From: Amycolatopsis antarctica
Lineage (GTDB): Bacteria > Actinomycetota > Actinomycetes > Mycobacteriales > Pseudonocardiaceae
Assembly (NCBI RefSeq): GCF_002262875.1
Contig: NZ_NKYE01000019.1
Coordinates: 1 to 64,000, forward strand
DNA length: 64,000 bases
Direction: 5' to 3'
In this document: positions 42,526 through 52,083 of the stretch, one piece after another
Layout of the letters: every line of letters begins with the position of its first letter
Position numbering within the stretch: the stretch's first letter is position 1
The notes under the pieces: model-generated
Seen by the model: only the letters and a program-made list of their open reading frames with translations
Database searches by the model: none
What the model was told of the DNA's origin: nothing
Made by a program: the position numbers and the translations under genes

Positions 42526-44589
42526 CTACGAGCCCGAGTGGTCGCGGGACGGAGCCGGTCCCTCGGCGGGCCGCCGCGGCGCCGTGCTGGGCGCCCGGTC
42601 CGGCCGCAGCGGCCGGTCGCCGCCGAGACCGGGGATCAGCGAACTGCCACGGCGCACCAGGAAGGTCTGCGCCAGGCCGATCGCCAGCAGCACGGAGACG
42701 ACCAGGAAGCCGATCCAGTACGTCGGCGGCAGCAGCAGGCCCACGGCGCCGCCGAAGCACCACGCCATCTGCAGCACGGTCTCCGACCGGCCGAACGCCG
42801 AGGCCCGCGACTCCTCCGGCAGATCCTGCTGGATCACCGCGTCGAGGCTGATCTTGGCGAGCGCGCTTGCCGTCGAGCCGAGGAGGCCGACGATCGCGGC
42901 GGTGGTGATGCCGGAGATCACCGAAGCCAGCACGGTCGCGCCGAGCGTCGCGGCGACGCAGTAGAGGACCACCTGGTCCGGCTTGCCGAACTGGAGCCGG
43001 GAACCCAGCGCGTTGCCGGCGAAGCCGCCGATCCCGGCGGCGGCACCGATCACGCCCAGCAGCAGCAACTGCATGAACGGCGTCTGGCCGCCGGCCTCGG
43101 CCTGCGACTTGATCGCGAACGCCGCGAACATCATCAGGAACCCGGTCAGCACGCGCACGGTCCCGTTGCCCCACAACGAAACCACGACATGCCTGCCCAT
43201 CGGCTGCCGTTTCTTCTTCTCCGGTTTCGACGACAGCGACGCCGGTACCTCGCCCTCGGTGACCTCCACCCAGGACGGGATCCGCATCGCCTGCCAGGTG
43301 CCGACCACGCAGATCGCGGCCGTGAACCACAACGCGCCGGATGAGCCGAGGACGCCGTTGAACCCGCTCGCCACCGCACCGAACATGCCGCCCGCGGCCA
43401 GGCCGAACACGGTCAACCGGGCGTTGGTCTTGGACAGGGTGATATCCGGTGGCACCACCCTCGGGGTGACCGAGGATTTCAGCACCATGAACGACTTCGA
43501 CAGCACCATCTTGCCGAGCGCCGCCGGATACAGGAGCCAGGTGTCGAAGTTGAGCGCCATGACGACGCACATCAGCGCCTGCCCGGCCGAGGACACCGAC
43601 ATCGCCAGCCGCCTGCCCCGCTGGATCTTGTCCAGTGCGGGGCCGATGACGGGCGCGACGAGTGCGAAGGGCGCGATGGTGATCAGCAGGTACAACGCCA
43701 CCTTGCCCTTGCTCTCACCGCTGCTCGCGGCGAAGAACAGGGTGTTCGCCAGCGCGATGGCCATCGCCGCGTCGCTGGCGTAGTTCAGCATCACCGAGAA
43801 GCTCAGCGAGGTCAGGCCGGACTTGTCCGCCCCGTCCGCGCGGTGCGCCCGGTGGAAGGCGTCCACGGCCTGGCCGGTGAGCTGCCTGCTGCGCAGTGCC
43901 GCCACCCGGGTGACGGTGATCTTCTTCGGCAGCTTGGGCACGGTCCCGGCGGCGGCCGCGGCGGCGGCTTCGTGGTGGGACGCCTGCTCCTCGCGGCCGT
44001 CCTGGTATCCGCCCGGCGGCGCCTGCTCGTACCGATCCTGTTCGTGCCGCTCGTTCTCGTACCGGCCGTTGTCGTACCGGTCGCGGCCGTACCGGTCGTG
44101 GCCGTACGGGGCTCGGTCGTGCCGCTCGTCCTGGTACTGGTCGTAGCGGGGACGCTGCGGGTAGTTGCCCCCGGTGTCGTACCGCTCGTAGTCACCGGTG
44201 CGCGGCTGGTCCCGCCGGACGGGCTGGGTGCGGTCGAACTCGGGTCGCGGTGGCCGGTACTGACGGGCACCCCGCACGGTCTGGCGTTCGGCCGCCGGGA
44301 TCGCCCCGGTCGGCGCGTCGTCCGCGGTCGGCGCCCCGTGGCCCTGCTCCATCGGCATGTGCCGGGTGGCGGGCCGGGAGGGTGGCGGCGGCGTGTCCTG
44401 GCCGTCGTCGTAGAAGCGGCTGCGCGGACGGTCGGACGGCGGCGGTGGCGCCTGCGGGGGAGGCGCGGCGGACCGCTCCGCGCCGGGCTCGGGCGTCCAC
44501 TTGCGCTTCGACTTGCGACCCGCGCGACCCTGCCCGCGACGGCCGAAGCGGGGGCCGTCCGGGTCGGACTGGGAACGGGAACGCATCAC
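42526..44589 (-). CDS. MFS-type membrane protein with long disordered N-terminus (Rv0876c-type)
   Basis: 687 residues. The first 230 residues are disordered and rich in Arg, Tyr, Asp, Gln and Pro, with many RYDNGRYENERHEQDRYEQ-like RY repeats. From about 250 on there are 11-12 membrane segments of a major-facilitator fold (NYASDAAMAIALANTLFF, LLITIAPFALVAPVIGPAL). A basic KKKRQ loop lies between the two halves. The transported compound is unknown. The tail may anchor the protein to the cytoplasmic face or to partners. Same order as Rv0876c-Rv0875c. Confidence 0.88.
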   Translation of the reverse strand: MMRSRSQSDPDGPRFGRRGQGRAGRKSKRKWTPEPGAERSAAPPPQAPPPPSDRPRSRFYDDGQDTPPPPSRPATRHMPMEQGHGAPTADDAPTGAIPAAERQTVRGARQYRPPRPEFDRTQPVRRDQPRTGDYERYDTGGNYPQRPRYDQYQDERHDRAPYGHDRYGRDRYDNGRYENERHEQDRYEQAPPGGYQDGREEQASHHEAAAAAAAGTVPKLPKKITVTRVAALRSRQLTGQAVDAFHRAHRADGADKSGLTSLSFSVMLNYASDAAMAIALANTLFFAASSGESKGKVALYLLITIAPFALVAPVIGPALDKIQRGRRLAMSVSSAGQALMCVVMALNFDTWLLYPAALGKMVLSKSFMVLKSSVTPRVVPPDITLSKTNARLTVFGLAAGGMFGAVASGFNGVLGSSGALWFTAAICVVGTWQAMRIPSWVEVTEGEVPASLSSKPEKKKRQPMGRHVVVSLWGNGTVRVLTGFLMMFAAFAIKSQAEAGGQTPFMQLLLLGVIGAAAGIGGFAGNALGSRLQFGKPDQVVLYCVAATLGATVLASVISGITTAAIVGLLGSTASALAKISLDAVIQQDLPEESRASAFGRSETVLQMAWCFGGAVGLLLPPTYWIGFLVVSVLLAIGLAQTFLVRRGSSLIPGLGGDRPLRPDRAPSTAPRRPAEGPAPSRDHSGS

Positions 44590-44630
44590 GGGTCAATCCT
44601 GCCGTACTGGGGGTGGTTTTCGCCGGTCGG

Positions 44631-45428
44631 TCAGCCCGACGGTACGAGTCTTGTCCGGAACATCTTCGGCCACAGCTTGCCGGTGAGCAGGAACTGGTCC
44701 GTCCCGGCCACCGCGGCGATGCCGTTGAGCACGTCCGCCTGCGCCTGTTCGGCCTCGCTGAGCAGGCCGGACGCGTCGATCCGGGCGGTGACGGCCCCGG
44801 TCGCCGAGTCGATGCGGAGCACGGTGTCGGTCTGCCAGACGTTCGCGTAGACCTCCTCGCCGACGCATTCCAGCTCGTTCAGCTCGTCCACCGGCCCTGC
44901 CGCCGAGCGGACCTCCAGCGTGCCGGTCGGCGCGAACGTGCGGGGATCGCGGAAGGTGAGCGTGCCGGAGCCGTCGCTCATCACCAGCCGGTCGCGTCCG
45001 TCCTGGTGGCACAGTCCCCAGCCCTCCCCGTCGAAGGGCACCCGTTCCCGCTCGGCGAGAGTGGCGGCGTCCCGGCGGATGGCGAAGCCGTCGGTCCAGG
45101 TGAGCTGCCAGAGGGTCGGCCCGGCGACGGTGATGCCCTCGCCGAACAGTCCGGCGTCCAGTGGCACCCGCGTCGTCGGCGGCAGACCGGGCGGACCCGA
45201 GCGGATCGAGGAGCTGCCGACCAGCCCGGTGCCCTCGTACAGCACGCCGTCGACCAGTTCCAGGCCCTGGGTGAACGCCGCCGGGTCGTGTGCGAGCACC
45301 TCGACGACCTCCGTCCGCAGCCGTTCCTCCGGCGCCGAGCCGGGCGGTGGCTGTGCGGGCGCGCTGGTGCACCCGGTGAGCGTGGCGGCGGCGAGAAACG
45401 CGGAGGTGAACGTGGTGACAGGGCGCAC
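44631..45428 (-). CDS. exported glutaminyl-peptide cyclotransferase-type protein
   Basis: 265 residues (GTG 45428 or 45431). Lipoprotein signal with lipobox LTGC, then a five-bladed beta-propeller of the plant-type glutaminyl cyclase family: AFTQGLELVDGVLYEGTGLVGSSSI, ELNELECVGEEVYANVWQTDTVLRI and DVLNGIAAVAGTDQFLLTGKLWPKMF are characteristic. These enzymes turn N-terminal Gln into pyroglutamate. It is divergent from the DUF3027 gene. Confidence 0.9.
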   Translation of the reverse strand: MRPVTTFTSAFLAAATLTGCTSAPAQPPPGSAPEERLRTEVVEVLAHDPAAFTQGLELVDGVLYEGTGLVGSSSIRSGPPGLPPTTRVPLDAGLFGEGITVAGPTLWQLTWTDGFAIRRDAATLAERERVPFDGEGWGLCHQDGRDRLVMSDGSGTLTFRDPRTFAPTGTLEVRSAAGPVDELNELECVGEEVYANVWQTDTVLRIDSATGAVTARIDASGLLSEAEQAQADVLNGIAAVAGTDQFLLTGKLWPKMFRTRLVPSG

Positions 45429-45469
45429 CACCCCAGCTTGGCACGAGGACGTACGGCACAATCGACGCC

Positions 45470-46822
45470 ATGACGCTCCTGCTGACTCTCGACGACGGCG
45501 CGACCCGGCAGGTACTCACCGAGGCGGTCGGCATCGCGCGTGCCGCGGCGGTCGAGGAAGCCGGCGCCGAACAGGTCGGTGAGCACGCCGGTGTCGAGCA
45601 CGAGGACGCCGTCTGCCTGACCCATCGGTTCGACGCCCACGTTCCCGGTTACCGGGGCTGGCACTGGTCGGTCACGGTGGCCACGGCCGGCGAGGGAGCC
45701 CCGGTCACGGTCAGCGAGGTCGTCCTCCGGCCAGGGCCCGAGGCGCTCGTCGCGCCGAAGTGGGTGCCGTGGGACCGTCGCGTGCGAGCCGGTGACCTCG
45801 GCGTCGGCGACATCTTCCCGGCAGCGGACGACGACGAACGGCTCGCTCCGGCGTACCTGGCCTCCGACGACCCCGAGGTCGAGGAGGTCGCGTACGAGTT
45901 CGGTTTCGGCCGGGTGCGGGTGATGTCGCGCTACGGCAGGCAGGACGCGGCCGCCCGCTGGAGCGATGGCGAGTTCGGCCCGCGGTCGGACATGGCTCGC
46001 GGTGCCCCCGACGTCTGTGGCACCTGCGGTTTCTACGTCGAGCTGGGCGGTTCGCTGCGTGCCGCGTTCGGCGTGTGTGGCAACGACATCGCTCCGGCCG
46101 ACGGGCATGTGGTGCACGCCGAGTACGGCTGCGGCGCCCACTCGGAGGTCACCGTGGACATCTCGTCCTCGGTGCCCGTCGCGGAACTGGTCTACGACGA
46201 CTCGCTGCTGGACACCGAGCCCGCCCCGGAGGCCCCGGAGCGCGCGGAGGCCGCCGCCGAGAACGCGACCACCGGCACCGAGGGGACGTCCGCCGAGGCT
46301 GACGGAACCCAGGGTGCTGACGTCGAGGGTGCGGGTGCCGAGGGTGCTGAGGCCGTCGCCGCCGCTCCCGCCGAACGGCCGGAGGCGCTTCCGGCCGAGC
46401 AGCCCGTTCCGGACGCGGACAAGGCCGGAACGGTGCCGGAGCCGCCGGAAGCACCGGTCGAGCAGGCCTCCGCCGAAGTCGCCACCCCGTCGGAGACCAC
46501 GGTTCGGGAAACCACCACGGCGCCCGAGGCCACGGCGCCCGAGGCCACGGCGCCCGAGGCCACGGCGCCGGAGACCACGGCGCCGGAGACCACGGTGACG
46601 GCGGAGGCCCCGGCCGTGCCGCCTGCCGTGCCGGACACCGACCCTCCGGCGGCCGGGACCACCGGGACCGCCGCTCCGGACAGCGCCGACGAGGCTGCGA
46701 CCCCGGACAGCGTGAACCCGGGCAGCGCCGACGACGCCGTGACCCCGGCCAGCGCGGCCCCGGCGACGGCGGCCGATGGCGAGACGGACGAGACGACGCC
46801 GGGTGACCGCGCCGAGTCCTGA
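45470..46822 (+). CDS. DUF3027 protein (Rv0877-type)
   Basis: 450 residues. The DUF3027 domain fills about 1-245 and includes a likely zinc knuckle, CGTCGFYVEL...AFGVCGN...GCGAH. The remaining 200 residues are low-complexity Ala/Glu/Thr/Pro, with five tandem copies of APEAT/APETT coded by 15-bp repeats (about 46527-46595). Function unknown. Its last 20 bases overlap the next gene, a large ATPase, so the two are probably co-translated. Confidence 0.88.
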   Translation: MTLLLTLDDGATRQVLTEAVGIARAAAVEEAGAEQVGEHAGVEHEDAVCLTHRFDAHVPGYRGWHWSVTVATAGEGAPVTVSEVVLRPGPEALVAPKWVPWDRRVRAGDLGVGDIFPAADDDERLAPAYLASDDPEVEEVAYEFGFGRVRVMSRYGRQDAAARWSDGEFGPRSDMARGAPDVCGTCGFYVELGGSLRAAFGVCGNDIAPADGHVVHAEYGCGAHSEVTVDISSSVPVAELVYDDSLLDTEPAPEAPERAEAAAENATTGTEGTSAEADGTQGADVEGAGAEGAEAVAAAPAERPEALPAEQPVPDADKAGTVPEPPEAPVEQASAEVATPSETTVRETTTAPEATAPEATAPEATAPETTAPETTVTAEAPAVPPAVPDTDPPAAGTTGTAAPDSADEAATPDSVNPGSADDAVTPASAAPATAADGETDETTPGDRAES

Positions 46823-49754
46823 ACCCGGTTCGGCGGAGGCACTGCGGGCCGCGGTCCTGCGGGCCTGGGCCGAGTCGCCGACCCGGTTCACCGAGGACGC
46901 CAACGCCGAGGAGGACCTGCGCCGCGGCGGCTACCGCGATCGGCTCTTCGTGGAGCTGGCGCAGAACGCCGCGGACGCGGCCGCGCAGGCAGGCACACCG
47001 GGCACGCTTCGAGTGTCCTTTGTGGACGGCGAGTTGCGGGTCGCGAACACCGGCGCGCCCATCGACGACGCCGGGATCGCCGCGCTGGCCTCGCTGCGCG
47101 CCTCGGCCAAGCGGCCGGGAGCGGACTCGGTCGGACGGTTCGGCGTCGGGTTCGCCGCCGTGCTCGCCGTGACCGACGCCCCCCGGGTGGTGTCCGGGGA
47201 TCGAGGCGTGGCCTTCTCCGCGCGGCGCACCCAGGACGCGGTGGCCGAGCTCGCCGGGGTTCGGGAGCAGCTCGCCGCCCGCGCAGGGGACGTACCGGTC
47301 CTCCGCCTGCTCTGGGAGCCGGAACCGGACGAAACCCCGGTGCCGCAAGGTTTCGACACCGAGATCCGACTACCCGTACGGTCCGATGTGGACGTTCCCG
47401 CGCTGCTCGCGGAGATCGAGGCGGGCGTCCGCGACGTGCTGCTCGCGCTGCCCTGGCTGCGGACGGTCGAGATCGGCGGGGCGGGCTGGTCGCGCGTCCC
47501 GGACGGGGACGCCGTCGAGATCACCGGCCCGGACGGGGCCGTCGAACGCTGGCTGACCCGGGCCGTGTCCGGGGAGTTCACCCCGGAGGCCCTCGCGACG
47601 CTGGGGGTCGAGGGCTCGGCGGGCAGGTGCTGGAACTGCGTGTGGGCGCTGCCCGTCGACGCCGGTGGAGCGCTGCTCCCGCTCGCGGACGAGGTGCTGC
47701 ACGCGCCGACGCCGACCGACGAGCGCCTTTCGCTGCCCGCCCGGCTCATCGCCACGGTGCCGGTCGACCCCTCCCGCAGGAGGATCGCCGCCGGGGCGGC
47801 GGTGACCGAGGTGCTGGCCGGTGCCGCGACCGCATATCCGGCACTGGCGGCGGCACTGCCTCCCGCGCAGCGGCCGTCAATGGTGCCCGGCGGTGGATTC
47901 CCACTGTCCGAAGTGGACGCTTCAATGCGCGGGCTGGTCCTCGGCGCGCTGGCCCGCGAGCCGTGGCTGCCGTCGGCGCGCGCCCCACGCGATGGTGACC
48001 TCACCGGAAGCGAGGCCAGCGTGCTCGGCCTCGCTTCCGGCGAGCTGGCCGACCTGCTCGCCGAGGTGGTGCCGGGACTGGTCGCCGCCCCGTTGTGCGG
48101 GCCGGAAACGCTTCGACGGCTCGGTCCCCCGGGTGCATCCGGTCTCGGGGGGGCGGCGGTGGTCGAGGCGGTCACCGGCATCGACCGGCCGCCGTCATGG
48201 TGGCGCGAGCTGTACACCGCGCTGGGCGCACTCGTCGACGCGCGCGAGGTCGCGGTGGACGAGCTCGCGGCTCTGCCGGTACCGCTGCGCGACGGCCGTA
48301 CCCTTCCCGGCCCGCGCGGCGCTCTGCTCGCCGGTGAACTCTCCGGGCTCGCCGAGGTGCTGGCCGAGGCCGAGGTGGTCGGCCTGCGGCTGGTCCATCC
48401 GGACTCGGCCCACCCGCTGCTGGAACGTCTCGGCGCCCGGCAGGCCGATACCGGCGACCTGCTCGACACACCGGCGCTGGCCGAGGCGGTGGAGCGCAGC
48501 GTCTCCGACGCACTGTCCGGAATGGACGTTCGCCCGCTGGTGGATGCCTTGCTGCGCATGGTTTCCCAGGCAGGCGGACGGGAATGGCTCGGGGCGCTGG
48601 CCCTGCCCGCGCGGGACGGCGGGTGGCGGCCCGCGCGGGAACTGGTGCTGCCAGGCTCGGCGCTGCTCGACGTGCTGGATCCCGGTGCGCTCGGCGAGGA
48701 CGGTCCGCTGGACGTGCTGGACGAGGCCGGGGCGCGAGGTCTGCCCGTCGAGGCGCTGACCGCCGTGGGGGTGCTCGACGGCTTCGCCGTGGTCACCGAC
48801 GAGGAACCCACCGAGCCCGGCCACGACCTGCCCGAGGAGCGGGAGTGGTGGCAGGCGCGTGCGACCCCGCCCGCCAGGGTGCTCGCCGTGCGCGACCTGG
48901 ACCTGGTCGCCGACGACGCCTGGCCCTCCGCGCTGCGGCTGCTGGCCGCGAGCCCGTCCACCCGGCGGGCACTGACCGAGCCCGGCGGCCACACCGGCTG
49001 GTGGATCTCCCGGTACGCCCTTCTCGACGGCGACGCGCCCCGGGACCTGCGGCTGGCCACGGCGAACGACCTCGCCGGCCTCTACGACGCGGTGCCCGCG
49101 AGAGAGGTCGGCGAGGACGTGCTGCGCGCGGCCGGGGTGCGCACGGCGCTGGCCGTGGAGGACGCCGAGGACGCCGCCGACCTGCTGGACCGGCTGGCCG
49201 ATCCGGACCGGCCGATCCCGCCGGGGCTGGCGATCCGGGTACACGCCGCGCTCGCCCTCGCGGAGGTGGAGCCGGTGGACGTCCCCGGCTCGGTCCGCGC
49301 ACTGGACGGTTCGGTGATCCCGGCGGACCGGGCGGTGGTGCTGGACGAGCCGTGGCTGACGGCGGTGTGGCCCGCGGACCGGCTGGTCGCGGGCGGGCCA
49401 CCGGAGCGACTCGCCGAACTGCTGGACCTGCCGCTGGCCGGGGAGGAGACCGAAGCGGAACCGGACGGTGGCGGCGAAGCCGTGCGGTGGGCCGAACTCG
49501 GCGCCGTCGCCCTCGTCGCCGACCTGCTCGGTTTCGGAGTCCCGGACGGCCGGGTGATCGTGCACGAGGTGCTGACCGTGCGCGCGCACGGCCTTGCGTA
49601 CGAGGTGCCGTGGTGGGTGGCCGGTGAGCCGCACGCAGAGGACTCCCCGGCCGGGCTGGGCAGGGCGCTCGCCTGGACCGCGGGCAGGTGGGCCGAGCGG
49701 CACCTGGTGGTGGCCCTGCTGGAGGAACCGGAGCCGATGACGCTGCTGGGCTGA
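46803..49754 (+). CDS. large protein with sacsin/Hsp90-type ATP-binding domain
   Basis: About 983 residues (GTG 46803; ATG 46776 also possible). The N-terminal 200 residues form a GHKL ATPase: LFVELAQNAADAAAQAG (N-box with the Mg-binding Asn), GELRVANTGAPIDDAGI (Asp box) and SVGRFGVGFAAVLAV (glycine lid). The rest, about 780 residues, shows no recognised domain and is rich in Leu, Ala and acidic residues. It resembles actinobacterial proteins annotated as sacsin N-terminal ATP-binding-like, of unknown role, which commonly neighbour DUF3027. Confidence 0.85.
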   Translation: MTAPSPEPGSAEALRAAVLRAWAESPTRFTEDANAEEDLRRGGYRDRLFVELAQNAADAAAQAGTPGTLRVSFVDGELRVANTGAPIDDAGIAALASLRASAKRPGADSVGRFGVGFAAVLAVTDAPRVVSGDRGVAFSARRTQDAVAELAGVREQLAARAGDVPVLRLLWEPEPDETPVPQGFDTEIRLPVRSDVDVPALLAEIEAGVRDVLLALPWLRTVEIGGAGWSRVPDGDAVEITGPDGAVERWLTRAVSGEFTPEALATLGVEGSAGRCWNCVWALPVDAGGALLPLADEVLHAPTPTDERLSLPARLIATVPVDPSRRRIAAGAAVTEVLAGAATAYPALAAALPPAQRPSMVPGGGFPLSEVDASMRGLVLGALAREPWLPSARAPRDGDLTGSEASVLGLASGELADLLAEVVPGLVAAPLCGPETLRRLGPPGASGLGGAAVVEAVTGIDRPPSWWRELYTALGALVDAREVAVDELAALPVPLRDGRTLPGPRGALLAGELSGLAEVLAEAEVVGLRLVHPDSAHPLLERLGARQADTGDLLDTPALAEAVERSVSDALSGMDVRPLVDALLRMVSQAGGREWLGALALPARDGGWRPARELVLPGSALLDVLDPGALGEDGPLDVLDEAGARGLPVEALTAVGVLDGFAVVTDEEPTEPGHDLPEEREWWQARATPPARVLAVRDLDLVADDAWPSALRLLAASPSTRRALTEPGGHTGWWISRYALLDGDAPRDLRLATANDLAGLYDAVPAREVGEDVLRAAGVRTALAVEDAEDAADLLDRLADPDRPIPPGLAIRVHAALALAEVEPVDVPGSVRALDGSVIPADRAVVLDEPWLTAVWPADRLVAGGPPERLAELLDLPLAGEETEAEPDGGGEAVRWAELGAVALVADLLGFGVPDGRVIVHEVLTVRAHGLAYEVPWWVAGEPHAEDSPAGLGRALAWTAGRWAERHLVVALLEEPEPMTLLG

Positions 49755-49763
49755 CCGCGCGCG

Positions 49764-50051
49764 TCAGAGGTTGCGCTGTGCGCCCTTGGCGCCGCGCCGG
49801 GATGCGGAGCGTTGCCAGTACATGATCGCCATGCCGAGGAAGCCGAGCAGGAAACCGGCCGCGGCGGACCACATCCAGACGTCCGGGCGGGCGTCGGAAA
49901 CCAGCCGGACGGTGAGCAGGACGGCGAAGGCGAGGAACCACAGCACGTTGCCGGCGACGACGATCGGCCACAGATCGGTGAGCTTTCCGGTCAGCTCCGG
50001 GGTGGGCCGGAGACCGCCGGTGGCCACGCTGTCGTTGCTCGGTCGCTCCAC
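49764..50051 (-). CDS. DUF2530 two-TM membrane protein (Rv0879c-type)
   Basis: 95 residues from GTG 50049-50051. Two membrane segments, about 33-52 (NVLWFLAFAVLLTVRL) and 60-81 (WSAAAGFLLGFLGMAIMYW), then a basic tail ending GAKGAQRNL. Function unknown. It keeps the mycobacterial order DUF3027, DUF2530, MarR. Convergent with the large ATPase gene, with a 9-base gap. Confidence 0.82.
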   Translation of the reverse strand: MERPSNDSVATGGLRPTPELTGKLTDLWPIVVAGNVLWFLAFAVLLTVRLVSDARPDVWMWSAAAGFLLGFLGMAIMYWQRSASRRGAKGAQRNL

Positions 50052-50096
50052 GTCCGGAAGGGTACCCGGGACAGCGGCGGGTTCGAGGAGGCAGGC

Positions 50097-51545
50097 ATGA
50101 GGGCGGGAACACGGCTCGACGGGTTCTTCAAGATCAGCGAACGCGGATCCACGCCGGGGCGCGAGGTTCGCGGCGGGGTCGTCACCTTCGTGACGATGGC
50201 GTACATCATCGTGCTCAACCCGCTGATCATCGGCAGCTTCTCCGCCGAGGACACCGCGGCCAAGACCGACCTCTTCGGCAACGTGCTGCCGGTGAACCAG
50301 GTGGCCGCGGCGACCGCGCTGGTCGCGGGCGTGATGACGATCCTGTTCGGACTCGTCGCCAACTATCCCTTCGCGATCGCCACCGGACTGGGCGTCAACT
50401 CGCTGCTGGCGGTGACCATCGCACCGCAGATGAGCTGGCCGGCGGCGATGGGCCTGGTGGTGGTGAACGGGCTGATCGTGTTGCTGCTGGTGGTGACCGG
50501 AGTGCGGACGATGGTGTTCAACGCCGTGCCCGCCCCGCTCAAGGCCGCGATCGCGGTGGGGATCGGCCTGTTCATCGCACTGATCGGCTTCGTGGACGCC
50601 GGTTTCGTCCGCAGGCTCCCCGACGCCGCCGAGACGACCGTGCCGGTCTCGCTCGGCATCGACGGCTCGATCGCGTCCTGGCCGACGGCGGTGTTCGTCT
50701 TCGGCCTGATCCTCACCGGCGTACTGGTGGCCCGCGGGGTGAAGGGCGCGATCCTGATCGGTGTGCTGTCCGCGACGGTGCTGTCGATCGTCGTCGAGGC
50801 GATCGCCAAGGTCGGCCCGTCGGCGGGGGAGAACCCGAAGGGCTGGAACCTCGGCTACCCCGGGCTGCCGGAACAGGTCGTCGGGCTGCCGGATCTGTCG
50901 CTGCTGGGGGAGTTCAACTTCGACGCCTGGGCGCAGGTCCCGGCGATCACCGCCGCGCTGCTGGTCTTCACCCTGGTACTGACCGACTTCTTCGACACGA
51001 TCGGCACGATGACCGGGCTGGGCAAGGAGTCCGGCGCCATCGGCAAGGACGGCACGCTGCCGAACGCGGGCAAGGCGCTGTTCGTCGACGGGGTGGGCGC
51101 GGTCGCCGGCGGTGCGGCCTCGACGAGCTCCAACACCGTGTTCGTCGAGTCGGCCGCCGGGATCGCGGAGGGGGCGCGGACCGGGCTGGCGAACGTGGTG
51201 ACCGGTCTGCTGTTCCTGGCGGCGATGTTCCTGACGCCGTTGTACGAGGTCATCCCGGTCGAGGCCGCCGCGCCCGCGCTGGTGGTCGTCGGGGCGCTGA
51301 TGATCAAGCAGATCACCGAGATCGACTTCGCCGACTTCTCGCTCGCGCTGCCCGCGTTCCTGACGATCGTGGTCATGCCGTTCACGTACTCGATCGCCAA
51401 TGGCATCGGCGCGGGTTTCGTCAGCTTCGTGGTGATTCGTGCGGTCACCGGGCGTGCCCGCGAGGTGCATCCGCTGATGTGGATCACCTCGGCGGCCTTC
51501 GTCGTCTACTTCGCGATCGGCCCGATCCGGGCGGTGTTCGGCTGA
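50097..51545 (+). CDS. NCS2/AzgA-type purine permease
   Basis: 482 residues, ATG 50097 with GAGGAGG 5 bases upstream. About 12-14 membrane segments. Family signatures: GGVVTFVTMAYIIVLNP, YPFAIATGLGVNSLLA, FFDTIGTMTGL and the substrate-site region ASTSSNTVFVESAAGIAEGARTG (51118-51186). It imports hypoxanthine, adenine or guanine with protons. It is divergent from the DUF2530 gene and followed by a MarR gene. Confidence 0.94.
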   Translation: MRAGTRLDGFFKISERGSTPGREVRGGVVTFVTMAYIIVLNPLIIGSFSAEDTAAKTDLFGNVLPVNQVAAATALVAGVMTILFGLVANYPFAIATGLGVNSLLAVTIAPQMSWPAAMGLVVVNGLIVLLLVVTGVRTMVFNAVPAPLKAAIAVGIGLFIALIGFVDAGFVRRLPDAAETTVPVSLGIDGSIASWPTAVFVFGLILTGVLVARGVKGAILIGVLSATVLSIVVEAIAKVGPSAGENPKGWNLGYPGLPEQVVGLPDLSLLGEFNFDAWAQVPAITAALLVFTLVLTDFFDTIGTMTGLGKESGAIGKDGTLPNAGKALFVDGVGAVAGGAASTSSNTVFVESAAGIAEGARTGLANVVTGLLFLAAMFLTPLYEVIPVEAAAPALVVVGALMIKQITEIDFADFSLALPAFLTIVVMPFTYSIANGIGAGFVSFVVIRAVTGRAREVHPLMWITSAAFVVYFAIGPIRAVFG

Positions 51546-51627
51546 GCCCGCGCGTGCTGGGCGGACGGTGGCCGTGTGCGGGGGGAGCGAGTGCGGTGTC
51601 GAGGTTCACGAGAAAGGGTCAACGATC

Positions 51628-52077
51628 GTGAGGTATGCTAACGATATGCCGGTAGTCGAACGTGAGACCTCGCTGGCCAGCAGGCTGCGGGTCTCCGTGG
51701 TGCGGTTGAACCGCCGGTTACGGGCACAGCGGACCAGTCAGGACGTCTCGCTCACGCAGGTCTCGGCTCTGTCCACATTGCACAAATGTGGACCGATGAG
51801 TCCGGGGAAGCTCGCGGTGCGGGAAGGCGTGCAGCCCCCGTCGATGACCAGGGTCATCGCGGCGCTGGAGGACCTGGGGTACGTCGATCGCAGCCCACAT
51901 CCGACCGATGGCAGGCAGTCGATCGTCGAACTGTCGCCGACGGGCCTGGAGTACGTGCAGGCGGTCATCTCCGCCCGTGAGGTCTGGTTGGAACAGCAAC
52001 TGGAAGCCCTGAGCGAGGAGGAGCGCGAGACGCTCTCCCACGCCGCCGAGATCATCGAGAGAATGGCGGAGCAGTAA
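51628..52077 (+). CDS. MarR family regulator (Rv0880-type)
   Basis: 149 residues from GTG 51628 (AAAGGG 10 bases upstream; ATG 51646 possible). Winged-helix MarR fold: SLTQVSALSTLHKCGPMSPGKLAVREGVQPPSMTRVIAALEDLGYVDR and the wing HPTDGRQSIVELSPTG, given here only in description of 51748-51950. It is followed after 6 bases by an MFS exporter gene, a typical MarR-controlled pair. The same regulator precedes a methyltransferase gene in M. tuberculosis. Confidence 0.92.
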   Translation: MRYANDMPVVERETSLASRLRVSVVRLNRRLRAQRTSQDVSLTQVSALSTLHKCGPMSPGKLAVREGVQPPSMTRVIAALEDLGYVDRSPHPTDGRQSIVELSPTGLEYVQAVISAREVWLEQQLEALSEEERETLSHAAEIIERMAEQ

Positions 52078-52083
52078 GAGCGA

